A stretch of DNA of 64,000 bases from Trichomonas vaginalis G3 (Eukaryota > Parabasalia > Trichomonadida > Trichomonadidae): the NCBI RefSeq assembly GCF_026262505.1, contig NC_067206.1, positions 26,613,896 through 26,677,895 on the forward strand, written 5' to 3'. Under the pieces are notes generated by a model that did not search any database, was not told where the DNA came from, and saw only the letters and a list, made by a program, of their open reading frames with translations. Numbering within the stretch: the first letter of the stretch is position 1; the number at the start of each line of letters is the position of its first letter. Below are positions 19,663 to 29,625 of this stretch, piece after piece. The position numbers and the translations under genes were made by a program.

Positions 19663-22530
19663 TTAATTGCAAGTTATTCTCGTTTTCAAGAATTCCAAAA
19701 CATCATCTTCTTCCGCTTTTTGTTTTGTTTCGAGTTCACGCCATTTCGGATCACCAACACTATCCAATATCTGCACTCTGAGTTCCTCAGCCTTCTTTTC
19801 ATCCTCGATTGCTTTAATTATTTGGTTCTTCTCTTCATCGCTCATTTTTGTCCAAATTTGCATTTCTCTGTATGATTTCGGCTCTGTATCGAACCAAAGC
19901 ATCACGTCTTTCTCGCCATCCTTTGCAATTCTAGATGAAGATAGTTCTGCAGCTTGTTGGAAGTCAGAAGCTGAAATCAACTCACTAACATGAGTGCAAA
20001 CACCATCATTTGTAATAACGAAAAGACGTGGTTTATGGCCATTAGAAACAATCTGTGTCAGTTCATCTTGGTCGCAAGTATCAACCTTTTGTAATCTTTC
20101 AACGAAATCTCCATCTTGGAAATGCTGTACGATTTCCTTCTTCGAGCACAATTGATGTCCTAATGCCCATTGCCAATCTTCTGTCAAATAATAAACGCAT
20201 CTTCTTGCACCAGCGTTTGCAACTGTTCCTGTGAACAAATCGATCATTGTCATCACAGATCTGAACTGTCCGAAATAATAGATGATGTGGCCAGACTTCT
20301 TCAGCAAATTCATCGAACACTCATTATCTTTTGTATCAATTGTAATGTTGTTGTTCGATTCGAATGTTGCTTTGAATGCCTCGTTTTCTACAATCATCTT
20401 CTTGTTTTCGGCAAATATTACATCAGGTAATGCGGAATTTGTCCATTTCTTCGCATTTGTGTAATATTTAGAACCATCTGGATAAACAATTGTTGTTTCA
20501 TCTTCATCATTTATTATTGAAACACCATTTGAATGTGTCGAAACTTGGCGTTTAGTGAAATGAGTTTGAATTGTTTCGCAGGTTGCATCATTTGCTTTAT
20601 CACGTGTCCATTCATCATTACTTGTCTTAACAAACGCTTTTCCTTCACTATCAATCAAATGCCATGTTTCGCCATCGAATGTTTCAATTGATCCGTCCAA
20701 CATGTAAATAACTGGCTTTGGAGTGAACTTTATCAATTGTCCTTCACTTGTAACAGCACGCTTCTGCTCTCCTGGAGCTCCAATCATTGTTATCGTGTCG
20801 TTTTCAGTGGAAATAATTGTGGCACCTTTTGTAAAAAGTGACAAAGTTGCTTGAGACGGGGAATGTTCGAAATTGAAGTCACAATTCTTGGAGAGAGCGC
20901 CGCGGATATTGATATTGACTTCGAGTTGGTCATCGTCTTCCTCTTCGCCGTTTGTTCCGCTGGAATTTCTTTGTTGCATATTGAAGGAAAGAGAGGATTT
21001 GTTGTAGGAAACAAGGAAATTGGCTGATAATTGTCCTTCTGATTTAACTGGGTATGATTCTACTTTGAGACCAGATTCATCAAAATATACTTGTTTCTGA
21101 CGAGTGGAAGTAGGACTTGGGAGGTTGCAGAACTCTTGCTCTCTGCCTGCATTTGCTCCAAACTCTGTTTCGGCCGGTGGATCGTCACATGTGTCAGGAA
21201 ATTCTTCTTTTGACTCTTCAAGCCATTTTCCGAATCCTTTTGGAACAGGAAGGTGGAAATTCTCACTTATGGTGGATACGGGGAAATTGGACTTTGGAAT
21301 CGAATGGAAAAACGCTAATAACGTTGTTCCAGCAAAATCTCCCCATTTGAAGTTGGGATAAGCACCAATAAGAGGTGCGATAACATTAGGAAGTAATTCA
21401 AGAGGAATTAATTCAGCATGACGACGTTCTCCTACTGGATATCCAACTAATTCTTCAAATTTCTTTACAACGTACACAGAGAAAATGTCATCGTAAGAAA
21501 TTTTGTTTTTGGCTGCTGCAGAGCGCATTGTAAAGATGAAAGGATCTTTGTAATCTGGTCTATGCGAAAAGATTGGTTTTAGTGTAGCAGGAAGTTGATA
21601 TTTTGGTAATAATGTGGCTTGATGTTGGAATTGATTTGAAAATATTGGATTATTTGCGTTTTTGAGAAATTCTGAAATTTCTTTGAAGATTTCTTGTTTG
21701 TAAGCTTCCTTGAGTGCTTCATCTTGTGGTGATGGAGTTTCTTGAACTGGTGTTGAAGGAGCTCCTGCTTTTCCTTCCTTCTTTGACTGTTTTTCAACAG
21801 GTAATTGTGGAACTGCAACAGGATCCGGAGGATACTTCGGGATTGTAACTGTCTTTACATCGATAGTTTCTTTATGAAATGCTTGATACGCGTTGTAGTT
21901 TTTGTAAATCGAATTTAAGATATTTTGTGCAATATCTTCGTTTGTTCCTGTTTGAGCAAGCGTAAATGATAAGATTGGTAAATGATCACTGAAAGCTGTT
22001 CTAAAATCTAAGCTTGGTGTACTTGTTGAAGCTGGAGGATGTTTATCTGTTTCTGCAGCTTGAACTTCAATTGATAACGCGCAAACGACAGGAATGCATG
22101 CACTCTGCATGCCTATAAGCTGTTCTGGCATTTTTGGATAATCAGTTATATAAATAAAATTCCGTCCTTTAATTTCAGGTTCAGTACGAGGAGTTTGTTC
22201 GTTGACTGGCTCTTGCTGTTTGGCACCTTTTGCCTTTGGATTTGGCTTTGGTTTTGCTTTATCTTTTTGTACAGGTTTTTTCTGTTGATTTGCAAGCCAA
22301 TTATGTACAACAATACTAACAAGATCTCCTTGAAGTGAAAGAGCATCTGGCGTTGGTGGTTTTATTAAAGCAGGTTTGCCTTTTGATGCCATATCAACAG
22401 CATTTTTCATTGGACAGATAATATGTGTAGCTGGAAAGCTCGTCTTCATAACATTCTGAAAGGTTTTCATAGCAGTGTCATTCTGGACCTGAAGAAGTAT
22501 AAAGATACTATCCTTCTTCGCTTCAGACAT
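19663..22530 (-). CDS. SPAG17/PF6-like central-pair protein (probable)
   Basis: A 955-residue protein. Residues 1-75 form an alpha/beta unit, followed by a Lys/Pro-rich linker, then RNFIYITDYPKMPEQLIGM, which resembles the 'YIIVVGF..PQLLA' block of SPAG17. A helical middle (HAELIPLELLPNVIAPLIG) leads to a beta-rich stretch of about 20-residue D-G repeats (residues 560-780: LDGSIETFDGETW, YPDGSKYY) as in SPAG17's C-terminal half. The end is a charged coiled coil. PF6/SPAG17 is a C1a projection protein of the axonemal central pair. A GTG frame extends to 22554, but ATG 22530 is preferred. Shorter than animal SPAG17 (over 2,000 aa). Confidence 0.55.
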   Translation of the reverse strand: MSEAKKDSIFILLQVQNDTAMKTFQNVMKTSFPATHIICPMKNAVDMASKGKPALIKPPTPDALSLQGDLVSIVVHNWLANQQKKPVQKDKAKPKPNPKAKGAKQQEPVNEQTPRTEPEIKGRNFIYITDYPKMPEQLIGMQSACIPVVCALSIEVQAAETDKHPPASTSTPSLDFRTAFSDHLPILSFTLAQTGTNEDIAQNILNSIYKNYNAYQAFHKETIDVKTVTIPKYPPDPVAVPQLPVEKQSKKEGKAGAPSTPVQETPSPQDEALKEAYKQEIFKEISEFLKNANNPIFSNQFQHQATLLPKYQLPATLKPIFSHRPDYKDPFIFTMRSAAAKNKISYDDIFSVYVVKKFEELVGYPVGERRHAELIPLELLPNVIAPLIGAYPNFKWGDFAGTTLLAFFHSIPKSNFPVSTISENFHLPVPKGFGKWLEESKEEFPDTCDDPPAETEFGANAGREQEFCNLPSPTSTRQKQVYFDESGLKVESYPVKSEGQLSANFLVSYNKSSLSFNMQQRNSSGTNGEEEDDDQLEVNINIRGALSKNCDFNFEHSPSQATLSLFTKGATIISTENDTITMIGAPGEQKRAVTSEGQLIKFTPKPVIYMLDGSIETFDGETWHLIDSEGKAFVKTSNDEWTRDKANDATCETIQTHFTKRQVSTHSNGVSIINDEDETTIVYPDGSKYYTNAKKWTNSALPDVIFAENKKMIVENEAFKATFESNNNITIDTKDNECSMNLLKKSGHIIYYFGQFRSVMTMIDLFTGTVANAGARRCVYYLTEDWQWALGHQLCSKKEIVQHFQDGDFVERLQKVDTCDQDELTQIVSNGHKPRLFVITNDGVCTHVSELISASDFQQAAELSSSRIAKDGEKDVMLWFDTEPKSYREMQIWTKMSDEEKNQIIKAIEDEKKAEELRVQILDSVGDPKWRELETKQKAEEDDVLEFLKTRITCN

Positions 22531-22549
22531 TAGAAAAAACGGAATTTTT

Positions 22550-22560
22550 GACACTTTTTC
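22550..22560 (-). promoter_or_regulatory. GAAAAAGTGTC promoter-like element
   Basis: A variant of the GTAAAAAGTGACAAT element lying 20 bp before ATG 22530. Confidence 0.4.
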
Positions 22561-22607
22561 TCCCTATCAAAGAATAAATTGCGATTATATTTATTGCGAA
22601 GCTTTAT

Positions 22608-22615
22608 AGAATAAC
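22608..22615. repeat. Target-site duplication, left (AGAATAAC)
   Basis: An 8-bp word repeated exactly at 24449-24456, abutting the terminal inverted repeats of the element between them. Confidence 0.8.
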
Positions 22616-24448
22616 AAAGGTAGTCCCACGAAAAGTGACACCCTCCTTCTTTTTTCCTAGGGTTACTGTTCGCTTCTTTTCTGCTCGTTATGGCAGAGAT
22701 GAAAGAAATGATTGGTGGAGCCTAATTTATTACTCCAATTAGCAACTATCTTATATAGTATACTTAGTTGTATTGTCAGTTATTCTCCAGCATTATGCAA
22801 TTTAAAATCAACTTCGTTAATTTTAATTATATTGCAACAGTACTTCTACATGGAGATAACATCAAGATTGCACCTGCCAAATCCCCATATTAAAAATCGA
22901 AATTTTGCATCTCGAAAATGCAACGACAGAATTCCTCGTAATTTTGAGTTCTTACGTCGCTTATGATACATATTCAAATAACTTGAACATAGAAAAAGTT
23001 ACTAAAATTTGAGAAAATTATTGCAATAAGAAAAAAAAAGTCGGCTTTTAGATATAAATTACATATAAATTACGATGACCTCTATAATGAGTGCACAGTA
23101 CCGAATATAATTGTTTGATATTTTTGATTTCAATTTTATACATTTTGATTGGAATAGTCATAACTCAAATATCGACGATAGTTACTACATTTATGCGAAT
23201 GTAGTACGTTTCCATTCATCTATTTACTTGTTGTTGTTGAAATAAAAACTTTATTATTTTACTATCTTAAAATAAGAATTTTGTTATGGAAATAATATTT
23301 TCAACAGCAATCATGACATTGCATCAACTATAGAATGAGTTTTTAATAAATATGATTTCCAAATCAAAAATTAGATGTTTTTTATGAATAAAAACGATTC
23401 CATTTGATGATTTGATTAATTATACAATACTTCGATTTTCCAAATTTTTTTGAAAATTGATTTTTTCAAGAGAAAAATTAAATTTTTGATTTTCATTTTT
23501 GATTTTTTGAATTTTTTTTGGAATTTTGAGTTGATCAATTAAGCAGAATGAGTAATGCGAATGCTTTTTACATCTCACAGAGTGATGAGTTAAAGATGAA
23601 TTTTAAAAAATTATTTTAAATCACAAATATCTTTCTTATTATCCTTTATTCTAAAAAGAATAGTACTAAGCATTGATAAAGCATGATCTATATTAGTAAA
23701 ATACTTGAATGAAAAGTGTAAAAGTAAAGTTTTTATTCATTTTTATATTAGATCTAAACAAAAAACTGCATCATATTAATATTCTAGTGGAGAGATGAGA
23801 TTTTGTTCGTTTTTGTTAGCATTCAGTAGACATTATAATCTTGAATTTTATATATTACATGAAATTATTAACAAATGTGATGTTTTGCTTCGATTTATGA
23901 TTAATTTTATTAAAGCATCTCGACATGTATCTTGAACAAGAACGTTTCTTGAAGAACTCCAAGATTTTTAAGAGACTTCTTACGAAATTTGATAGATGAT
24001 AAGAACCACCATTTACGCAAAATGGTTTATTGAATATAAAATAATTCTGTAGTGATCCATTATCATTATACTATTTTCTGTCAAATCCTCAAAAGTAAGA
24101 ATTCAAATATATTATTTCCCTGATAAACCGGATATTACATAATAAACTATAATCATGTAAGCTGGGAATATTATGGTTTTATTCAAAAGCTCCAATTATA
24201 CTTAAATTTGAAATACAAATAATGAATATTGATATTCACTTATATTTGAAATTAAATTTGATATGTAAATCATAACGTGATAATTAATTGATAAAAATTA
24301 TGGAAATTAAAACGTAATTCACAAATCTTTTTATTCCTTTAGTAACTTTTCAAACTAAGATCATATCATTCATATTTGGAGCCTACTGATTCTATTTATC
24401 TTATTTATTTGGAAATCTGTCGTTTAGATTCTTCGTGGGACTACCTTT
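22616..24448. mobile_element. 1.83-kb non-autonomous DNA transposon (8-bp TSD; hAT- or MULE-like)
   Basis: The ends are perfect 17-bp inverted repeats: AAAGGTAGTCCCACGAA at 22616-22632 and its complement at 24432-24448. They are flanked by the identical 8-bp AGAATAAC on each side. This is the full signature of a cut-and-paste insertion. Eight-base duplications are typical of hAT and also occur with Mutator-like elements. The interior is AT-rich (over 70 percent by eye) with no open frame above about 85 codons, so no transposase is encoded. Its mobilising enzyme would have to come from elsewhere. Perfect TIRs and TSD suggest a fairly recent insertion. The name is not recognised. Confidence 0.82.
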
Positions 24449-24456
24449 AGAATAAC
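24449..24456. repeat. Target-site duplication, right (AGAATAAC)
   Basis: Exact match to 22608-22615. Confidence 0.8.
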
Positions 24457-24856
24457 CATTTTAATATGCATAAACTTGAACTTATTTTGCCTCACTCTAA
24501 GTGTTTCAAAAACAGTTTTTTATGTTATCACCAAAATAATTTTGTTCCAAAATTATTCCAATATTATGATTGACATATGCATGACCTAAGAATATAATTT
24601 CCCTTGATAATTTCCACGGTAATCAATATGATCAGGGTTCAATCTCATTAATTCAATTGAAATAAAAGTAAAACTATTCATAATTTGTGAATATTATTTT
24701 GGTAATAATATCATTAATTTTTGAATTTGGAAAACGTATGAAAATTTGAATATATACCTTTAAAATTCTAAATAATATAGATACATATTACATCTGTTTT
24801 AAAATGCTAAAAATTTAGATTGAATTGATATTCAAATCTTAATTTTTTGAAAAAGC
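24457..24856. other. Intergenic, nothing recognised
   Basis: AT-rich; no feature other than the transposon border on its left. Confidence 0.4.
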
Positions 24857-25744
24857 ATTCAAACTGAAAGTTATTTCGGAATTTTCAATGTTTCACACTC
24901 TTCTGCACTGAGAATCACTCCAGATAAGAATAGTAAATCATTATATTTCGAGTATCCATGCAATTCTCCATATGATTGTTCACCATATGAAATTCATCTC
25001 AAAAAAGGGGAATATTTCTTAGAAGTATGGGGAGCACAAGGAGGCACAGCAACAACATATTCGTATTGTAAATCCAAAGGTGGATTTGGAGGGTATTCTT
25101 CGGGAGTTTATAACGCTATTCATGAAAAAAATATTTATCTCCATTTGGGAGCCACTTTGCAAGTATCGCAATCTGTTAAAAAAACTTTATATAATGGTGA
25201 TGGTAAAATAGAATTAAGTGATGATGGTCCAGGTGGCGGTGCCACTGACTTTCGATTGAATCCAGGCAATTGGAATGAAAACTTATTATCAAGAATAATA
25301 ATTGCTGGCGGAGGTGGTGGGTCATATTGCAATGCAAAAATTAATCCTTCAGGAGGAAATGCAGGAGGACTAAAAGGAAAAACTGATTCGACGGGGACAG
25401 CTAGCTATGGCACTCAAACAGGATGCGGTGGAACCTCAAAGAACTGTGGAACATTAGGAGAAGGTTTTGGAGGTTATTTTGGCTCCGGTGGTGGAGGAAA
25501 GTATGGAGGAGGTGGAGGAAATGGAAATAGCGGCGGTGGCGGTGGGTCTGGATCCATCGATTGGGTATATTCACTAAACAATTATGAAGCAATTACTCGC
25601 GAATCAAATCATGTGGGTCCAGGTACTGCGCGCATCACATTTATTCATTACCACGTTTGTAAAAGTATGTATTACTGTAGATGTATGTTTTCTTATTCAA
25701 TTTCTTTATATTTATTTATATTATGTGATTCATTGAATGAATAA
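24857..25744 (+). pseudogene. Gly_rich (PF12810-type) protein, 5' end missing
   Basis: An open frame from about 24857 to the stop at 25742-25744 encodes a glycine-rich domain of the type expanded in trichomonads. It reads FEYPC...LEVWGAQGG, then GGFGGYSSGVY, GPGGGATDFR, RIIIAGGGGGS, and ends GPGTARITFIHYH. No ATG precedes the domain in this frame; a TGA closes it just upstream, so the start is missing. It is either a 5'-truncated pseudogene or has an undetected first exon. The domain in family members is predicted extracellular. The tail CKSMYYCRCMFSYSISLYLFIL (in parts) is hydrophobic and may be non-native read-through. Confidence 0.7.
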
Positions 25745-26033
25745 AATTTCAAATTGTATGAAATTCTTTATTTTTCACAGTTTGAGTTATGATTCATAGA
25801 TGATATATAAGTATATTGTTGCATGCTAAGATCAGTCATAATGTAAACCTCTCAATTTTATTGTCGTGGGAAGTATCTCAATTCCTTCAAAAAAATTGAA
25901 AAACTATTTAATTTTAAAAATATAATACTTTTAATTAGTTAATTAATTGGAGATATTTTTAAAAAATCACTTTTGATAATACTTTTGAGAACTTTAATTA
26001 AAAAAATATATTCAAAAATATCCAGGATATCAA
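25745..26033. other. Intergenic before hairpin array
   Basis: AT-rich sequence; nothing recognised. Confidence 0.4.
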
Positions 26034-26346
26034 GAGGGAATTGTTCCTTATGAGGTATACATCATAACTATATACCTCATAAGGAACAATTCCTCCTTAA
26101 AATGAGAAAACTTGTTCGAAATTGTTTATCATTTCGAACAAGTTTTCTCGTTTTTAATAAGAAACTAAAGGCTATGAGGCACTGATTATATATTAGTGCC
26201 TCATAGCCTTTAGTTCCTAATAGATAGCTGGGGAACTTTCTCCAAATGATAAGTTATTCAGAGAAAGTTTCCCAGCTATCAAGAGGGAATTGTTCCTTAT
26301 GAGGTATATAGTTATGATGTATACCTCATAAGGAACAATTCCCTCC
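26034..26346. repeat. Array of five near-perfect hairpins (four sequences)
   Basis: Hairpins follow one another with gaps of only about 8-40 bp. H1 is at 26034-26096 (arms about 26, loop about 11). H2 is at 26104-26149 (arms 19, loop 8). H3 is at 26160-26218 (arms 24, one mismatch, loop 11). H4 is at 26225-26278 (arms 18, one mismatch, loop 18). H5 is at 26284-26346 and carries the arms of H1 with the loop reversed. Each stem is different in sequence apart from H1/H5. No coding frame runs through. Shorter hairpins continue at 26435-26456 (ACCGAAAA arms) and 26508-26529 (TATAGCAT arms). Function unknown. Confidence 0.9.
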
Positions 26347-26349
26347 TTA

Positions 26350-26960
26350 AAATCGTAGACATTTTTATACTTATTAATCAACCATTCAAAATCATATTCC
26401 TCTGAAAAGTTATTTTATTAAAAATTTGTTATAGACCGAAAATAGATTTTTTCGGTTTTCTCTTCAAATAATTGAAAGAATGATACTATTATAGGTTTAT
26501 TATATTATATAGCATATAATCATGCTATAGCCGAAAATTATAAGTTTTGAGAAGATTGAATAATACACAAATAAATTTGAATGTAAGTTAAATTGCTTGT
26601 TGTTTTTAATAGCTATTTAATGAGAAATCCAATATTGCAAAATTCAAATTGAATGATTGAAAGAACAGAAAAAGTCATTCTTTTCAATTTCGAATATGTT
26701 TCATTGTATTATAATTATATGGCAAATAAGATATTTAAACTTGATTTTTGAAGGAAAATTCACAAAATTGAATAAATTCAAATAATTTTTATTCAAAAAT
26801 AAACTAGTTATTTGAGTTTATTACCAATTATCTATTCAAACTACAAAGTTTGTAATTTAAAATATTTTGTGAGATCAGATTGAATTAATTCAAGGTTCTT
26901 TTCAATTAATATTAATGACCATATTACGCATTTTCGAACATTCTAAACCAAATATATAAA
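26350..26960. other. AT-rich spacer with two minor hairpins
   Basis: Contains the two short hairpins just noted near 26435 and 26508; otherwise low-complexity sequence with no gene. Confidence 0.45.
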
Positions 26961-26969
26961 AATGGGAGA

Positions 26970-27208
26970 CGAATGTTAAATTTGCTAGACATGGGGAGTT
27001 GTCTGCAAAGTTTTAGCTCTTATCTCTAACAAAAAATTAATTTTTAAAAAAATGACCGAATACGTTTCACAGCGAGAAAAAAAATAAAAGGCAAGATAGA
27101 ATTTCTAGACATAAAGAAGTTGTTTACCGAGTTTTAGCTCTTATCTCTAACAAAAAATTAATTTTTAAAAAATGACCGAATACGTTTCACAGCGAGAAAA
27201 AAATAAAA
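26970..27208. repeat. 121-bp tandem duplication
   Basis: Two adjoining copies offset by 121 bp. The word TTTTAGCTCTTATCTCTAAC occurs at 27011 and 27132, and both are followed by ATGACCGAATACGTTTCACA. The first 40 bp of each unit are diverged; the rest is nearly identical. Confidence 0.85.
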
Positions 27209-27523
27209 CTGTACACTGATTTTAATTTCATTTCCAGTCACTTTACTTATTATTTTTTCTTTTTTCATTTTAATTATAATTATTTAATAATACGTTTATT
27301 TACGTTACCATTTTCTTTTATTTTTTGAATTCATATTAGACACTTATAGAATATTTTGATTTTAACGTACTTCATTAGAATGAATCCTTACAAAGGGTAT
27401 GTCGATCGAATTTACCTAATTGGTATTTCCAATCAGATTGAAAGAAGGTAAAATGACATGGAAGAAGCTTCACCCATGTTCCCATCGCCCCAACCCTTCA
27501 ATCAAATGATTTCAAATATTTAG
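27209..27523. other. Spacer, nothing supported
   Basis: AT-rich sequence leading into the integrase remnant; may include the remnant's decayed 5' end. Confidence 0.4.
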
Positions 27524-28205
27524 ATGTTTCAAAATCTTTTTTACAAAATCAAATTTAGCTTACAGAATATCCCATTGCCTAAAGGCAAGAAATGTCGTAG
27601 GGTCAATCCCTACGACCAAATCAAAGCTCTTGCTGGATACATGACCACTGGGCCTTTCCCTGTGGTCAAACAAAACAATGGAAAACGTTTGAAATTACAA
27701 CAAATTGATGTATTTTATAGAGAAGTACGCAGATACTTCAAAGAAAATCATTTCACCAAGACGCGATTAGAGCATGCCGGGCCAGAAACAGCAGTAAGAT
27801 ATTGGCGCTTTCACCCAATCTTATCTGGCACGCAGATGTTCATTATTTTAGGGGTGTTCGTGGCCAGTATATTTATGGCATAATCGACAATTTTAGCCGC
27901 AAAGTCCTAGCGTGTATACAAATACCAGATATGCTGGCAGCGACGATAGCGAACGTTGCGGCTTCCGCCTTCATTGAATTTGCGCCCCTTATTGTTCTGG
28001 ACCGACAACGGTTCAGAAAATAGGGCGCCTTTCAAGATCTACTTGATCTTTGGGCGTCCAATGGCGGCATACAGACTCTCATTCTCCCTACCAAATGGAA
28101 GATAGAGATTCTGGCCGACATTGGAGCGCTGCCAAAGCATTCAGGCTATTCCTGCCTTTATTGGGAGTACAATAATAACACACCGCATGAAGATCTCCCA
28201 ATTAA
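27524..28205 (+). pseudogene. IS3/IS481-like rve integrase-fold transposase, broken fossil
   Basis: A decayed DDE enzyme of the rve (integrase core) fold. LIWHADVHYFRGVRGQYIYG and IIDNFSRKVLACIQ are the first-Asp strand and its partner as seen in IS3- and IS481-type transposases, and a later NNNTPHEDLP stretch is the usual end of that fold. Several breaks are present, so it is treated as a fossil. It ends where the Maverick's left repeat arm begins, which suggests the Maverick landed at its 3' end. It is distinct in sequence from the Maverick's own integrase at 37.7 kb. It could be an IS3EU-type eukaryotic element or a bacterial acquisition. Confidence 0.6.
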
Positions 28206-28439
28206 AGTTAGTATACAAGTCTTGGGTATGGTGGCACTGCGTTCCACCTTACTCAATACTTGTGAATTTGACACTTTACAAAACCGTTTAACGTATATTT
28301 TACAACACAACGACAACACTAACTTAACCTTAAATATTTACAAAGCCGCAAACCACTTCACCTCACTAACGAACTCACTAATGTAAAAAATAAACGTTCT
28401 CACTATCGTTCTCACTAACGACTTCACTAATGTTCTCAT

Positions 28440-28725
28440 AAATTTTCCTCAATATCTTCATCATCAGTGTTAACCCTATTGTAGTCATACTTAAGCCATA
28501 AACTTCTCTAACTTCTTAAACGTACAATTTACATAACTTACCTTCGTCATCGTATGTTTAATGATATAACTATTTCTATCTTTATACACAGTCAATGAAA
28601 AGTCAACTGTCTCGGATGTATTGAAAGAACATGTTATGCTCAGGAAGGAAGAATAAATGTTTAAATGTATTTTGTATACTGTGGAATTCGAATGAGTTGC
28701 TTTGTTCTGTCATTTATATAAAAAT
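28440..28725 (-). pseudogene. Maverick arm gene A, left copy, diverged and broken
   Basis: Sits where the right arm has the 106-residue gene at 41894-42214. A short shared pattern (LFF-(L/V)-P-E/R-x-N-x-F-(F/Y)-Q) shows that they are homologous but far more diverged than the sequence on either side. Function unknown. Confidence 0.45.
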
Positions 28726-28814
28726 AAAATAAAAAAATAATTTTAAAAAAATAAACTTAAAAATAATGATATCACCACCATCACGCGTATGAAAACATAG
28801 CACAAAAATAAATT

Positions 28815-28862
28815 TAGGTGAAGTGGTGAAATCTCACCTCTTTTTTCACCCGGTTTTCACCC
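28815..28862. promoter_or_regulatory. GGTGA palindrome block, left arm
   Basis: A GGTGAA...TTCACC-type inverted motif followed by spaced TTTTCACC words. The same block occurs at 38913-38980 and 41747-41800, each time between gene groups of the Maverick; possibly a shared terminator or promoter. Confidence 0.5.
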
Positions 28863-28865
28863 ACT

Positions 28866-29400
28866 TGAATTCATTGCTTTATAAACTCTCTTCCTTGTTT
28901 CTTTTAGTTGCTTTCTTCACGTCTGTCTCCAACTTGACTGTCTTTCTTCTCGTCCATAATGATACCAATTACTTCCACCAGTCAATGGTCAAATGGTCGT
29001 TCATAAGGGTTTCCATACATTCCATAAGGTCGTATGGATAAACCGCTGGTGAGAAGAAACATTTTCTTTAGTTCCATCGACTCTATTTAAATGCATTGTT
29101 TCACCTTTCATCTGTCATTAAAGTCTTTTGCGTGTTTTGCAAACTCATCGTCCTTTCCTAAAGCATTTTCTGACTCAGTCGCAACCAAATTGGATGCTTT
29201 ATTTATGAGCCCTATTTTATTTAATCTTAACTTCTTTGCAACCCAGCCTCCAATCTTCCTTTATTTGCATCTAATGTCTTTGAAACCCTTCCTCCACTCA
29301 TTTTATTTACTGCGTCATAAGCTCCAAGTGCTTTTGCTCCAAATGCTAATGCTTTTGTTCCCATTGCGCCTAAACTGCCCAAGCTACCATTTACCCCATA
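28866..29400 (-). pseudogene. Maverick arm gene B, left copy, broken
   Basis: Reverse-strand counterpart of the 174-residue gene at 41212-41736 in the right arm. The left copy is broken; the right copy is the better reference. Confidence 0.6.
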
Positions 29401-29625
29401 TTAAAATCATCTCTCTTCAATATTATCTCATAAAAGTTCTCGTTACTGGAGAAAGTCAATGAACATAAAACATTCTCACGTGCTTCGCCTCACCGCTTTG
29501 CGGTCTATCTAACTTCTTTCTTATCTCATCTATTCTCAATAAAATGTCTGAACAATTGCTAACATCTTCTACAACAGTTATTTCATCATGAATGACTTTC
29601 ATGAACAAGCTCATTTAATATGCAA
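29400..29625 (-). pseudogene. Maverick arm gene C, left copy, broken
   Basis: Counterpart of the 74-residue right-arm frame at 40987-41211. Function unknown. Confidence 0.5.

Noticed and set aside
22712-22966. 84-codon frame inside the 1.83-kb transposon
   Set aside because: It has only a GTG start, low-complexity composition and no motif.
26034-26346. CRISPR-like array
   Set aside because: The repeated units are self-complementary stems of differing sequence, not identical repeats with unique spacers, and no cas genes are present.
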